Positions 8,830-18,357 are shown, numbered from the stretch's first letter. The stretch is 64,000 bases of DNA from Nitrososphaerota archaeon (GCA_021325255.1 JAJPHP010000081.1:62001-126000); one strand, 5' to 3'. Translations and numbers: made by a program. Notes: generated by a model not told the origin, from the sequence alone.

Positions 8830-8858
8830 GGCGTTAGGCTTCCGCATCGAACGCAGAC

Positions 8859-9065
8859 TTGAAGCAACAACAGCAATCGCGAAATGAAGAACGCTACTGT
8901 GAGTTTTGCGGTTCGCCTCTGAACCAATCCTCCGGCCTTTTGATGAAAAGGAAATACTGCTCGGACAAGTGCCGGGAGATTGCGGCGAGGCGAAGGATCA
9001 GCGCAAGGCTCGGAATCCCTTCACGCAGGATCTCTAAACTCTCGAACCCGCTCTTCTTCGATTAG
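8859..9065 (+). CDS. Small C4 zinc-ribbon protein
   Basis: The 68-residue basic protein has four cysteines at 14, 17, 34 and 38 (CEFCG, then CSDKC), a C-x2-C-x16-C-x3-C pattern typical of a treble-clef or zinc-ribbon fold. It is followed by an Arg-rich helix (REIAARRRISARLG). The basic helix suggests RNA or DNA binding. It starts at TTG with a Gln-rich lead and has its own promoter at 8816-8829. Function unknown. Confidence 0.65.
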   Translation: MKQQQQSRNEERYCEFCGSPLNQSSGLLMKRKYCSDKCREIAARRRISARLGIPSRRISKLSNPLFFD

Positions 9066-9530
9066 GATCGCCAACATGCAGTATTTTACAAGGGTAGAGG
9101 TAAAGAGAGGAGAACAGTCACTACGCGGTCAAAAACATGGCAATGGAAAGACCAGCGCAGCTTCCTTCCCTCCCCCCTTTGCCTCTTCCATCAAGAACTC
9201 CAGGCGTTGCGATAAAAGCCAACACCATAAACAAATCATGACTCTTAGCTTAGAATTTGCTGTGTTCCCCGCCACAGAGAGCCCATAGGATCTTGAATTC
9301 CTCTTTCTCTGCCTTCTACCGACAATACAGAAGGCAATCGCTAGTTCTGCTCACGGTATGAGAAATTAGGGCACACTGCAGAAATTAATGCAGGTCATGG
9401 TCATAACTTTTGAAGAAAGTATAATTGACTCTAGTTAGAAAGTGTAATCATCTGGCCGCTTTGTGTAGAACTGCGATACGATCTACTAGATAACGTCGAT
9501 ATGGCGGGCTGAAAATGATCTAGTGCAATC
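9066..9530. other. Intergenic stretch, nothing assigned
   Basis: About 465 bp between two small zinc-binding proteins. Reading frames here are shadows or lack start and family pattern. I see no RNA gene or repeat. Confidence 0.4.
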
Positions 9531-9677
9531 TCACTTCGAAAGCCCGTGGCAAGTTTGCAGGTGCCTTTCATACTTCTCTGTATCTTCTGGCGAAAAGCTG
9601 TCAAACCTGTCGTTTGCGTCCTCGCAGATCGGACATGGAAGTGCAATGGCATCGATATTGGTATTGTAAAACGCCAA
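9531..9677 (-). CDS. Tiny C2H2 zinc-finger protein, family member A
   Basis: The 48-residue protein starts at TTG 9677. Its ligand set is C15-x2-C18 (PCPICED) and H39-x4-H44 (YERHLQTCHG), with a 20-residue linker between. The same arrangement, C-x2-C-x(20-23)-H-x4-H with a Tyr three residues before the first His, recurs at 20194 and 33189, so the three are paralogs. The linker is longer than in classical C2H2 fingers (about 12), and no second finger is present. A TTTATTTAG TATA-like box lies about 45 bases upstream. A role in nucleic-acid or protein binding is inferred only from the fold. Confidence 0.6.
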   Translation of the reverse strand: MAFYNTNIDAIALPCPICEDANDRFDSFSPEDTEKYERHLQTCHGLSK

Positions 9678-9886
9678 ATTCGGATCGCTGATATGGATTG
9701 GGAATCTAGTACTAAATAAACTGTTTATGCTGGTCCACGATACACTGATGCTACAGGGTTTTACAATTCAACAGCGAAAATATCACTGTGCCACCTTCTT
9801 GTGTCGGTGAAACTCCAGTTTGTAATTCGACGACACGGTCATACGCTCGAGAGGAGCTTAGCAGTCAGATCTGAAAAGAAAGTTCA

Positions 9887-11092
9887 CTAGCTCTTGATTC
9901 CAAGCGCGTGGAGTATTGCTGCACCATTTTCACCGAGCGAAGCAACTTTCTCCCTTACGTATGCTTCGTCGAGCCCGCCATGAGTTGCAGCGTCCTGTTT
10001 TTCCTCTGCTCCTTTTTGCGATTCCAGAACATTTACGACCATCGGGGCCACATATCTGAGAGAAATTGCCAAGAATGGGAGGCAGTCCAATTTTGAGAGA
10101 ACTTCCTCACTGCCGCAGATGAGTCGACTGAGTCCGACCTTGTAAATCTCTAGCTCGACAACGGCCCGCCACAATCTTTCCATCGCTCGCTCGATTGCTT
10201 CGTTGTCGAGATACTTGTTCAGTGAAGGTTCCGATGCGAAGTTTATCGTTCTCTCGGAATCGGAGTACGTCACAGTGGGAAAGCGGTGTCCCTCCTTTGC
10301 TGTGAATGCTATTCTTACCTCGGCGTTCCTCTCGGCCCTTGAAAATACGGCAAGCAAACTCGTATCCGTAATTTCCGCACTGGTAAGAGTGTACTGGTCG
10401 AGCTTGTCAAAATCGGGGACCGGATCCTTCCTCAGCCAGCTCTTACCCAGTGAAACGGGGAGCTTGATCTCCTTCTCGAAGGCAGAAAAGTGCAACTCGT
10501 CCTTGAAATACGTGCTCCTTTTGGTGTCGAGTGAGAATTCGTATTGTATTCCTTCTGTGCACTTTGATACTAACCTCGAAGCATAAACTCCGTCGACGTA
10601 CTTGACTGTCACAGTCTTTTCCAGCACTGGAAAGGGCGAAACTGCGAGGAGAGACTCGAGCGATTTGAAAATCTTTATCCTCTCTCGATCGATCGAGATC
10701 TTGATTTCGCCCGATTCGGCTGCAAACCGCTCCTCGATTCTCCTCCTAGTTTGTTCAGTCGCGATTGTGGTAAATCCTGAGATCTGTCTTGAAAGTTCGG
10801 AGGTGTACTCTTCTCCAACATCAGTCGCGCTGGACTGTATCACTCGGACGATTCCCTTTTCCACAGCCTCCAGACCATTCAGTTTCTGGTGTTTGATGTC
10901 TTCCAGTTCCTGATAGCGCGTGTCAAGTTCTGCCTTGTTCATTGTAAACCTCATAGCGTCGACCAATCCTCCGAAAGCTTGCTTCACTTCCAGAGTATTC
11001 TTGCCGCCGATGAGCTTCTCTTCTGTATTCAAGTCACAATTGGCACAATAACCGAAGGTAATAATAAAGGCGTAGGTTTGGTCTTCAAGCAC
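9887..11092 (-). CDS. Coiled-coil protein with N-terminal CxxC, unknown
   Basis: The 401-residue soluble protein begins with a short segment containing C16-x2-C19 (GYCANCD), followed by a charged helical stretch at about 52-145 that should form a coiled coil. A mixed strand/helix region (about 155-310) and a helical C-terminus rich in Glu complete it. No membrane helices or signal peptide are visible. I do not recognise the family. It is flanked by intergenic DNA on both sides, so it is probably transcribed alone. Confidence 0.6.
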   Translation of the reverse strand: MLEDQTYAFIITFGYCANCDLNTEEKLIGGKNTLEVKQAFGGLVDAMRFTMNKAELDTRYQELEDIKHQKLNGLEAVEKGIVRVIQSSATDVGEEYTSELSRQISGFTTIATEQTRRRIEERFAAESGEIKISIDRERIKIFKSLESLLAVSPFPVLEKTVTVKYVDGVYASRLVSKCTEGIQYEFSLDTKRSTYFKDELHFSAFEKEIKLPVSLGKSWLRKDPVPDFDKLDQYTLTSAEITDTSLLAVFSRAERNAEVRIAFTAKEGHRFPTVTYSDSERTINFASEPSLNKYLDNEAIERAMERLWRAVVELEIYKVGLSRLICGSEEVLSKLDCLPFLAISLRYVAPMVVNVLESQKGAEEKQDAATHGGLDEAYVREKVASLGENGAAILHALGIKS

Positions 11093-11482
11093 TCAATTAG
11101 CAGCAGGATTTGGGAGGCTGTTTTCCTCTGGCCAAGGCTGCAATGATTTTTCCTTTCCTTGTATTCACGCTCGCCCCCTCAAGCCAACTATTCAGCGAAG
11201 GGCCGGTAGCGTCCACTCGATTAATCACTCTGGAAGCAAACGCTCGTCAATCCCGCAATTTGTTCGTCACAGATACAGACAAATGTGGCGGCCACCATCT
11301 GGTAAATGGATAGTTCACCGCGCATCTTGTTTCCATTAAATGCCATTTGTCTCATGGTATGAAATCGATAATTGCCCTTGACCGAAGTGATATCTCTACT
11401 TCCGATACGTGCTTCAAATCCCATTAGGAAATATACCCCAGGGAACTAAGATAGCGGCAAGGCGGGCCAGGAGCTCTTTTGC
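11093..11482. other. Intergenic stretch with one doubtful minus-strand frame
   Basis: A 67-codon minus-strand ATG frame at 11221-11424 reads like soluble protein (QMVAATFVCICDEQIAG) but has no family pattern and no well-placed promoter. Nothing else is seen. Confidence 0.3.
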
Positions 11483-12661
11483 ATGGTCACTGAATTCTTT
11501 TCGAGCAAATTCTCCGCTTCGTTGATACACAAGCAGCAACAACCCGCAGAAATGCGCGAGCCTCCATTCACATCTCCAGCGCCACGAATTGACGCAGGCG
11601 CGCTAAGGCAGGGCGGAGCATCTTCTAAATCTGGTCGGTGCCTTAAACACAGCGCACAGTACGGAGAGGTCGCCTGGAACCCCTCCGATTCTGCTACGTG
11701 TCCCGTCTGCGACGCCGAGAACGAAATAAAGCTTCAGAGTCGTGCGCTGATATACATGACTAAACGCATGGAAGAGATGCGCAGCGCGAAGCAGATCACC
11801 ATAGAAGCTCCCGACAAGTCAAAGCCGCTGGACCCTGAATTCGAAATACCTAGAGTACAGAGCGCTCAAGAAGAGGAGGAAGAGCCCTCACCTCTTGCCC
11901 ATTCAGAAGGAGATGATCCTAAAGAGTCAATTGCCCCTCCCACAACTGAGAGCAAACTACGCTTCGTTATGCTCAGCGCAGATTCCGTTGCCCAGTTTGA
12001 GAAACAGACAAGATTGCTCACTGGTTCCGCGAATCCGATGGGTCTCTTTGACGTTGCGAGGTCCTATGGACTGGATCTGGTTCGTAACATCGTCGAGTCT
12101 TCGCCTGCTGGCGAGGCGAATTCAAAGGAATACTTGCTGAAGACCTTGATAGAATGCATGAAGGCGTCTGGTTATGGAACCGTGGATTTTAGAATGTCCT
12201 CTGCTCCGATTACAGCCACAATCTCAGACCCCGAGAACACGGCCGTCCCGAAGGCTTCTGAGAATACTGACTTCATACAGGGTATGGTCGCAGGGATGCT
12301 CGAATACTTCACGAAGAAAAAGATGCAGACAGGCGGGCAGACGTACGATGGCGAGAAGCGAGTGCTGACTCTCAGATTCGTATATGAAGAAGAGCAAGAG
12401 ACAAAAGAAACAGATAGCCCAGAGGAATTGCATTCGGCTCCGGTGGAAGACGTGGTGGAACTACCTACGAAGACACCTACAGTAAGCGGCGAAGAATTTC
12501 GTGACGACTTTGTGAGTGATCCCAAGACCATGGAAGCCGTAATCGACACAGTCAGGGCGATTCAAGAAGTAAAGAAAAAGATTGCTTCCTTTAAGGCAGC
12601 TCCGAAACCGCGAGATGAAGCCGACTACGACGACATTGAAGACCTGCTCAGCAGTATCTAG
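11483..12661 (+). CDS. Zinc-ribbon protein with V4R-like domain
   Basis: The 392-residue protein has an N-terminal Cys/His site (C53, H56, C73, C76), an acidic linker, and at about 158-305 a domain resembling V4R. The domain includes a helix FDVARSYGLDLVRNIV, then FIQGMVAGMLEYF, then strands ending VLTLRFVYEEE. The tail is acidic with a terminal helix. The protein at 38704-39663 shares the same core (FELARSYALDLVKRI, FIQGIASGLVEAL), so they are paralogs. V4R domains bind small molecules or act as regulatory dimer modules in other systems. The Cys residues typical of V4R are missing here. A regulatory or adaptor role is inferred. Confidence 0.6.
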   Translation: MVTEFFSSKFSASLIHKQQQPAEMREPPFTSPAPRIDAGALRQGGASSKSGRCLKHSAQYGEVAWNPSDSATCPVCDAENEIKLQSRALIYMTKRMEEMRSAKQITIEAPDKSKPLDPEFEIPRVQSAQEEEEEPSPLAHSEGDDPKESIAPPTTESKLRFVMLSADSVAQFEKQTRLLTGSANPMGLFDVARSYGLDLVRNIVESSPAGEANSKEYLLKTLIECMKASGYGTVDFRMSSAPITATISDPENTAVPKASENTDFIQGMVAGMLEYFTKKKMQTGGQTYDGEKRVLTLRFVYEEEQETKETDSPEELHSAPVEDVVELPTKTPTVSGEEFRDDFVSDPKTMEAVIDTVRAIQEVKKKIASFKAAPKPRDEADYDDIEDLLSSI

Positions 12662-12767
12662 ATCTTCTTGGATGTGCTCCAAGTCTTCTTCCCAAGTTGT
12701 ACGTTTCGTTTAGCTTGAATTTCACAGTGCAACTCTCGCTACTGTGCTTCCGCGCGAGCGCAGCGCG

Positions 12768-12917
12768 TTAAATCCTGTCAAGAGTACCGGCAGCAATGAG
12801 TGACAGCACTTTCTTATCGTTCCGCAGTAGATATTCGGGCTTAATGTGGTCGCTGACTTTCGTCCTATCTAGATAGGCATTGTGAAGCTCCTCTGCCAAC
12901 CAGAACCTCACGATCAT
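12768..12917 (-). CDS. 49-residue microprotein, unknown
   Basis: An ATG-started 49-codon frame encodes a compact, helix-rich peptide (FWLAEELHNAYLDRTKV, then LLRNDKKVLSLIAAGTL) with balanced charge and a plausible hydrophobic face. It sits alone between two plus-strand genes. No family recognised. The amino-acid pattern is far more protein-like than the other five frames here, which is the main support. Confidence 0.4.
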   Translation of the reverse strand: MIVRFWLAEELHNAYLDRTKVSDHIKPEYLLRNDKKVLSLIAAGTLDRI

Positions 12918-13221
12918 CCCTAGTCTCGATTCCTCTCACTTTATGCACAATGAGAATAGAAATAGCCGGGCACTCGCGGAAAAGCTCCGACGACCAAAAT
13001 CAAACTCTGCTCCGAAGTGGTCACAGCTGGTCCTCAATACCAATAGCAAAAGGGTTCGCTCTATGCCTTCGAATAGAACTTTTCCGAGGAATTAGTATTG
13101 GCAACTGGATCCGGGTGCCTTTTACTAGTCAAAGAAACTCGCATACGTTCATGCTTTTGGCATATAGTAGCAAAAAAAGCAACAGCAGCCTAGACTGTTC
13201 TCTTTCTAGTAACAGAAGATT

Positions 13222-13238
13222 GAAAAGAAATTCTTTTC
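13222..13238. promoter_or_regulatory. Perfect inverted repeat upstream of zinc-ribbon/PH-like gene
   Basis: GAAAAGAA and TTCTTTTC flank a single A about 40 bases before the ATG at 13278. Together with a TATA-like CATATAG near 13161, it could be an operator. The rest of 12918-13277 holds no gene I can support. Confidence 0.35.
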
Positions 13239-13277
13239 TAGCAAACAAAACTAGACCTGCAAAAAGTAAAGCAAGAA

Positions 13278-14234
13278 ATGTTCTGCCCTGCCTGCGAGTG
13301 GGAGATTCGGCATCAACACGAGATCTTCTGTTCAAATTGTGGCAGTCAAATCAGATTCATCGACAATGACACCGCAGATAGCGGCACTCATCACCACCAG
13401 AATGAAATTTCACCTCAGCTTGAAGGCCCGAGAAGAAAAACAGAGAGCCGCGCAGTTACCGCCGAGAGCGAATCAAGCGCAAGAATCGAGTCAGCACCCC
13501 CGCTCGTCAATGCTTCACCTGCAATTTCATCTTCAGGAGGTGGAGCAAACAAGACTGTCGCGATACAGAACCCCATCCGAGGAATGGACGAGGAGCAAAA
13601 GATCGCTGAGACCAGAAGCCGCAACGAACCAAACTGCATCTACTGCGGTCAGCCGGTCAACGAATCCCTCTGCCACGTGACACCTTCAGGGTACGCCATC
13701 CGCAATCTCCATGAAGTGTGTCATCAGGCAATAATGTTTAGGGCAAACGAAGTCTTGGAGTCAAAGAACGGTAAAAAGTTGTCGCTTGCGGACATTGACA
13801 GGCTCGACGGCCCGAAGAGCGAGGTTCCACTGACACTCGCTGCCTACAAGACGGAGGGCGGTTCGGTTCGCTCCGGAAAGGATCAATACTACCTCGACTG
13901 GCGAGTGCTCCAGCCGGGCGAGACTTTTCACTGGGTGAGGGAGATCAAGCGCGGAACTTTCTTCAGGAAAGTGGTCGAACAGGAGGTCATCACTGACAAG
14001 CGATGTTTCCGAGTCGATGTGAGCGCAAAGAGAATTTCAAGCGAAGTTCCCATAGCCGGCGTGGACATATTCATTACTGTTTCAGGCAATGCTGGATCTT
14101 CGTCGGGGTCCGCAGGGGACTTGCACTTTGTCAAGGATGGTAAAGAAATGCTAGTCTTCCCGAATGTTGCCTATCCAACGGAGCTTAAAAAGATGATTGA
14201 AACCCTGAAACTGAATGCGGGCAGAAAAAGCTGA
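13278..14234 (+). CDS. Double zinc-finger protein with bacterial-PH-like domain
   Basis: The 318-residue protein opens with a C4 zinc ribbon (C3, C6, C18, C21). A low-complexity linker follows, then a second Cys/His-rich module around 120-149 (CIYCGQP, LCH, HEVCH). A C-terminal domain at about 205-312 has strands such as GETFHWVREIKRGTFF, VITDKRCFRVD and IAGVDIFITVSG, and a closing helix TELKKMIETL, the layout of bacterial/archaeal PH-like domains. Such proteins are thought to act as adaptors. No membrane helix is seen. It precedes the histidine kinase by about 270 bp on the same strand, but separate promoters are likely. Confidence 0.6.
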   Translation: MFCPACEWEIRHQHEIFCSNCGSQIRFIDNDTADSGTHHHQNEISPQLEGPRRKTESRAVTAESESSARIESAPPLVNASPAISSSGGGANKTVAIQNPIRGMDEEQKIAETRSRNEPNCIYCGQPVNESLCHVTPSGYAIRNLHEVCHQAIMFRANEVLESKNGKKLSLADIDRLDGPKSEVPLTLAAYKTEGGSVRSGKDQYYLDWRVLQPGETFHWVREIKRGTFFRKVVEQEVITDKRCFRVDVSAKRISSEVPIAGVDIFITVSGNAGSSSGSAGDLHFVKDGKEMLVFPNVAYPTELKKMIETLKLNAGRKS

Positions 14235-14505
14235 GGATCTTTCGAAAAAAAGAGAGAGACCTTCCACCAAAGTAAAACTGTTTAGACCACAAGTCTACCC
14301 TTTGTCGTTCTTCCGTGTCGGAGAACTTTGAAACGTCAATCCCTTCCCAGGTGCTAGTTGAAGTGGAAATGGAAAGCAGTCAAACTTGTGTACATTTTTT
14401 CAGTGTGGAGATGGCTCTGTACTTTCTTCGTACTCGATCGTACTGCATACATAGAACTTTACTCTATATGTCTTAAAACGTCAAATTGCCCGCGAGCCAA
14501 TTGAC

Positions 14506-15648
14506 ATGGCACAGATATCAGTCGGAGGGCGAGCAGGCGATTCATCAAACTCCCCAGCGAAAAATGAACCTAAGGCTCGGAGCCAGGAGGGAGAAGGGGC
14601 AGCGAATAAACTGCGCGCTCAGAAGAGAAAAAAGCAAAAGAACAATTTCGAGAATTTCATCACTGCTCACCATGTTGGCCTCGTGATCGGCTTTTCAGGA
14701 CTGCTGATAGTCAGTGGGCTCGTCTTTATGTTGATATCGCTCGGCGCCATCGCTGAAACTTCGCGTGATCTCTTGGCTGGAATAATCACGGCCCAGGAGG
14801 AGCGATACATTCTAGCTGCGATCGGATTGATGCTGGTCGCCAGTCCATTCTTTCTGAACAGATTCGTCTTCAAGGCCATAAGGTACGAGAGGGAGCTCCG
14901 CCTTAGAGCCCAAAAGTCCACGCGTGAGGCTCAACTCCTGCAGGATGTACTGACCCACGATATCCGCAACTACAACCAGGTGTCGAGACTCAGTGCCGAG
15001 CTGATCGCCGAAGAGACGAGAGACGTTGCCGGAACCGAAGGGCTCGTAGCAAATCTCCTAAACTCCATTGCTGGCTCTACGCAGCTCGTTGAAAGAGCCA
15101 AGATGCTCGGCCGTGTGATTTCAGATCAAGACTTACTTTATTCTCCAATGAACCTCCTAAGGTGCATAAACAGATCGATGCAACTCGTGAGCTCGGCGAA
15201 TCCTGAAAAGACGATATCAGCGGTTGTGAAGCTTGGCTCTTCACCCTCGGTTCCGCTCGGAGCGGTCGACCTGAAGCGCAACGAAGTCTCGGTGCTGGCT
15301 GACGACCTGTTGGACGAGGTCTTTTCAAACCTGTTTTCCAATTCGGTAAAGTACACTGACGGAGCTCAAGTCTTCATCGCGATTGAGCTCAATCAGGGGC
15401 ACGACAAGCAGTTGAAGCGCAAGTGCTGGAAGATATCCATCTCCGACCTCGGAAAGGGAATACCTGATGAGTTGAAAGTCTCAATATTCTCCCGATACCT
15501 CGATGGGGCCAAGGGCAGTGGTCTTGGTATGTCGATCGTCCACGCGCTTGTCGTCGGAAGATACAATGGGCGCATCAAGGTCCAGGACAGAGTGGAGAAC
15601 GACTACACAAAGGGCACAATGGTGGAGATCTGGCTTCCGGCCGCTTAG
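14506..15648 (+). CDS. Sensor histidine kinase
   Basis: The enzyme autophosphorylates on a histidine to signal to a partner. The 380-residue protein has a basic N-terminal lead, two membrane helices at about 57-80 and 101-120 with only a short outer loop, then the kinase core. The H-box is VLTHDIRNYNQV (H151), the N-box is FSNLFSNSVKYT (N275, N279), and the G-boxes are SDLGKGIPDE (D314, G316, G318) and GSGLGMSIV (G337-G341). The small extracellular loop argues against a bulky external ligand domain. No response regulator is encoded nearby, so the partner is elsewhere. TATA-like CTCTATATG lies about 40 bases upstream. Confidence 0.88.
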   Translation: MAQISVGGRAGDSSNSPAKNEPKARSQEGEGAANKLRAQKRKKQKNNFENFITAHHVGLVIGFSGLLIVSGLVFMLISLGAIAETSRDLLAGIITAQEERYILAAIGLMLVASPFFLNRFVFKAIRYERELRLRAQKSTREAQLLQDVLTHDIRNYNQVSRLSAELIAEETRDVAGTEGLVANLLNSIAGSTQLVERAKMLGRVISDQDLLYSPMNLLRCINRSMQLVSSANPEKTISAVVKLGSSPSVPLGAVDLKRNEVSVLADDLLDEVFSNLFSNSVKYTDGAQVFIAIELNQGHDKQLKRKCWKISISDLGKGIPDELKVSIFSRYLDGAKGSGLGMSIVHALVVGRYNGRIKVQDRVENDYTKGTMVEIWLPAA

Positions 15649-15895
15649 TGTCGCTTCTTTCCTTTTTCGTTGATTTCTAGGCAGGCCAACCTGCATTGAT
15701 TGGCCTGGAAGAATAAGCTACGGCACTCGAGAGAAGCGATATCGGAAACTAGAGGCCATCGGGGGATAAAATCTATCAAAGCTTAGAGACTATCCTATTA
15801 ATGGTATACTCTCTCCCCTTTCTTTTTGATCTTGAACCAACTGGAGCAGTTTCCCTGCCCTTGCGAAGGAGAGAGCCGAGGAGGATGGAACTGGG

Positions 15896-16204
15896 TTGCC
15901 AAGAAATCAGAGCGACGAACGCAGCGAAACAGACATCATCATCAGAATGCTGTACTACTGTACGGAGCCCAGACTCCCCTCCCAGATAATGTCGTTTTGC
16001 GATATAGATAGAGACCAGTTCACGAGGATGTCGGAGCATTGCATAAAGAAAAATCTGCTCAAAGTTGTGAACGCTGAAATGGGCATGTTCGGTTACGTAC
16101 TCACTCCGCGCGGCAGAGAAACTCTGGCGACTGCTCAGCTGATAATGAAGGAACTCGGGGTTGAAGATTCAGAGTACAAGGAAAAGTTCCACGTTGGCCA
16201 CTAA
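15896..16204 (+). CDS. Small ArnR1-like winged-helix regulator
   Basis: The 102-residue protein is essentially one winged helix: ETDIIIRMLYYCTEP, the recognition region QIMSFCDIDRDQFTRMSEHCIKKNLL, and a wing FGYVLTPRGRETL. It starts at TTG 15896. The size and layout match the single-domain archaeal regulators that often act on neighbouring or surface-structure genes. It lies about 250 bp after the histidine kinase; a functional link is possible but not shown. Confidence 0.7.
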   Translation: MPRNQSDERSETDIIIRMLYYCTEPRLPSQIMSFCDIDRDQFTRMSEHCIKKNLLKVVNAEMGMFGYVLTPRGRETLATAQLIMKELGVEDSEYKEKFHVGH

Positions 16205-16391
16205 TACGCAAGCCTTTTCTTTGCTTCGAAGCGTTAAGAATATACGAAAGAGCATGTATAACTTCAAATTTCTACTGACAATTTTCGCATTTCTTCGCTA
16301 AAGCTATTGGCCAGTGTACTTGACTTAAGTACTGAAATTTGATCAGTACTCAACATACATTTCGCTGAAAAATGCTTCTGTACACAATCCT

Positions 16392-17192
16392 GTGATCGTG
16401 AAAGTTGAATCAGCCACACTCGTAGCAATTTCAAAGGCGAGTTTCGTCTTCTGGATTGGGATATTTGCACTGGAAGCATTTCTGGACATAAACCCGACCA
16501 GATTGATGGTGTCCGGAACCGCGTTTTCAGTAAGTTACTACGTGTACGTGACACTTCCCGACCTAGTCAGGTTCTTCCCACTAGGGTTTCTGGCGCTCGG
16601 CGCCGTGGGAGCGCTTTTCGCGTTCAGGAAGTACTGGGCAATGGTGCCCGCGACAGGAGCTTTCTTTGCTTCGTTCTACTTTGAAATTGTCAGATCATCC
16701 TCTTTCATGAGTTACTACAAATCGAATTATGCTTGTCATCTGGTGCCAGGCAGGTACGGCTTTTCGCAGTATTTTTGCCCCTTGCAGAGCATGGTTAGCG
16801 GCAGCCCGAACATTCCGTTGCAGGGAAACGTGCTTGCTCTCGTAGCCTTTGCCCTCGCGATGATTTCATTTGGAGTTTTCAGGTCGAAGAACGGCCTTCG
16901 AAGCGCAATTGTAGACACGCTCATTGCCGCTTCTTCGGTCGTATTAATCTTCGAGTCCGGAATCTACGCATTCCAGTATTACTGGTTCCCGCAGCACGTA
17001 ACATACTATCAGGGGCTGCTCGGGCTACGGGACATCACGAATGCGAATGTCTTCGATGCCTCCCTCGCAATACTACTAGTTAGTGTCGGAGTAAAGGCTT
17101 GGAATAGATTCCGACAGAGCAAGAAATATGCACTTCGCACGATCCCTCCGCCAAAGATCGCCCCCATCGGCGGTCGTTCAAGCCCACGATGA
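16392..17192 (+). CDS. Polytopic membrane protein, unknown
   Basis: The 266-residue protein has about six to seven membrane helices and a basic C-terminal tail. Two cysteines in one loop (NYACHL and QYFCPL) could form an outer disulfide. The pattern of aromatic residues near the helix ends supports a real membrane protein. I do not recognise a transporter or enzyme family. It starts at GTG 16392, with an in-frame GTG at 16398 as an alternative. Confidence 0.6.
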   Translation: MIVKVESATLVAISKASFVFWIGIFALEAFLDINPTRLMVSGTAFSVSYYVYVTLPDLVRFFPLGFLALGAVGALFAFRKYWAMVPATGAFFASFYFEIVRSSSFMSYYKSNYACHLVPGRYGFSQYFCPLQSMVSGSPNIPLQGNVLALVAFALAMISFGVFRSKNGLRSAIVDTLIAASSVVLIFESGIYAFQYYWFPQHVTYYQGLLGLRDITNANVFDASLAILLVSVGVKAWNRFRQSKKYALRTIPPPKIAPIGGRSSPR

Positions 17193-17225
17193 GAAACCGG
17201 TACGAAACTGTTTACTGTAATTCGA

Positions 17226-17465
17226 TCATTGTGTTACTGTTTCAGTCCCACTCCTGTTCAACTGCCAGCTTATGATTCCAACAGCGATCAGAGCCAGCCC
17301 TATGACGGCTGTGATCTCGACGGTCGATTGCAGAGAAGATGTCTCCGAAGTTCCCGGCAGTACCTGACTGACATAGTAGACTATTGCCCCTAGGAAGAAG
17401 AAAACTCCCACGAGGATCAAGATTCCAGGGAACTTTGAATCGGCCAAACTCGACATTCTAGCCAA
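17226..17465 (-). CDS. Small two-helix membrane protein
   Basis: The 79-residue product has hydrophobic segments at about 13-34 and 49-67 separated by a Ser/Thr loop, with a short Thr-rich tail. It is convergent with the polytopic membrane protein at 16392, 33 bp away. No family is recognised. Confidence 0.5.
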   Translation of the reverse strand: MARMSSLADSKFPGILILVGVFFFLGAIVYYVSQVLPGTSETSSLQSTVEITAVIGLALIAVGIISWQLNRSGTETVTQ

Positions 17466-17556
17466 CCCCTGCCAACGAGGAATTAAAACGAATATCGCTT
17501 GATCGTGGAAACTTCAAAAAGGGCTGTACCGAGGGATGTTGGTTTGAATAATATGG

Positions 17557-17865
17557 TCAAGTGCTGGGAAGAAATGAGTTCTTCGAAAAAGGGCTACTCG
17601 GATGCGGACATTTTTTTGACGCTGCAGGTGTATGGAGGAGGTGTGCGAGTATTGGTGATGACCGAAAGGCTTGCACTTCCTCGTAGGCCTTCGCTAGGTA
17701 GTACAAGGGCATGTTCTTCCACCCATATGGATGCGAGATAAGTATCATCGATTCATCATTACTAAATATCATCAGAGTAATGTCAGGTCCGTACTCAAAG
17801 AAATTACGCACCATATGGATCGAGCAAAGAGGTCCGTTCGCAATTGGCAAGCACGCTAGAATCAA
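17557..17865 (-). CDS. Possible sensor-domain remnant
   Basis: This 102-codon frame contains FFEYGPDITLMIFSNDESM and ISHPYGWKNMPLYYLAKAY, which resemble the last strands of the PLD-like sensor domain in archaeal TrmB-type regulators (compare 5958-6542). The final 25 residues are low in pattern. No start with a convincing context exists, and the 5' end overlaps a plus-strand zinc microprotein. It may be a decayed fragment. Confidence 0.25.
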   Translation of the reverse strand: MILACLPIANGPLCSIHMVRNFFEYGPDITLMIFSNDESMILISHPYGWKNMPLYYLAKAYEEVQAFRSSPILAHLLHTPAASKKCPHPSSPFSKNSFLPST

Positions 17866-18008
17866 GAACCAAACCAGCCTCGTCCGCTTTGAACTACAGC
17901 CCTTGTACCAATTGCGAGAAGCATCCGTGGTACCCCGAGATACCGCCGGTCACTCTGCATCGCGGCGATGTATGCATGATGTGTGGAATGCGTTCAAAAT
18001 CGAATTAA
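17844..18008 (+). CDS. 54-residue C4 zinc microprotein
   Basis: Starting at TTG 17844, the frame encodes C21-x2-C24 (PCTNCEKH) and C44-x2-C47 (VCMMCGM) separated by a Pro-rich turn, a C-x2-C-x19-C-x2-C zinc-ribbon pattern. The protein is hydrophilic and ends soon after the second pair. It belongs to a different class from the C2H2 microproteins at 9531, 20194 and 33189. Function unknown; nucleic-acid or protein contact is a reasonable guess. Confidence 0.45.
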   Translation: MASTLESRTKPASSALNYSPCTNCEKHPWYPEIPPVTLHRGDVCMMCGMRSKSN

Positions 18009-18096
18009 GTCGCTTTGCATTCTCGCACCAAACTCCGAGATCCTAGCATATCCACTCTTTCTGCCTCAGGTCACTGACTGTCAGTCGTTTCTCTGC

Positions 18097-18357
18097 TCAC
18101 TGTTTCTTTCGTTCCAACGACATTTTCTTACGTAACTCTATTTCGAGTTCTATCGCGTCAAGCTTCCAGAGAACCTTCTTGCCAACTCGTAGCGCGCGCG
18201 GATCGTTAGTGGAAGAATAGTAGTTGTCGAGCTCAGTCTTCAAGCGCATCAGCATTTCAAAATCGGACGAGAGCTGCGAGTGATCGCGCTTTGATATTAT
18301 GCGGTGAAAACTTGCTTCGTCATCGACATTTAGGAGCTCAGGAATCATCATGATCAC
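18097..18357 (-). CDS. Small helical protein, unknown
   Basis: The 86-residue protein is predicted to be two or three amphipathic helices (FEMLMRLKTELDNYYSS, then VLWKLDAIELEIELRKK) with a basic C-terminus. It starts at ATG 18357; a TATA-like CTTAAATAA lies about 45 bases upstream. I do not recognise a family. The helix periodicity and charge distribution support real coding. Confidence 0.45.
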   Translation of the reverse strand: MIMMIPELLNVDDEASFHRIISKRDHSQLSSDFEMLMRLKTELDNYYSSTNDPRALRVGKKVLWKLDAIELEIELRKKMSLERKKQ

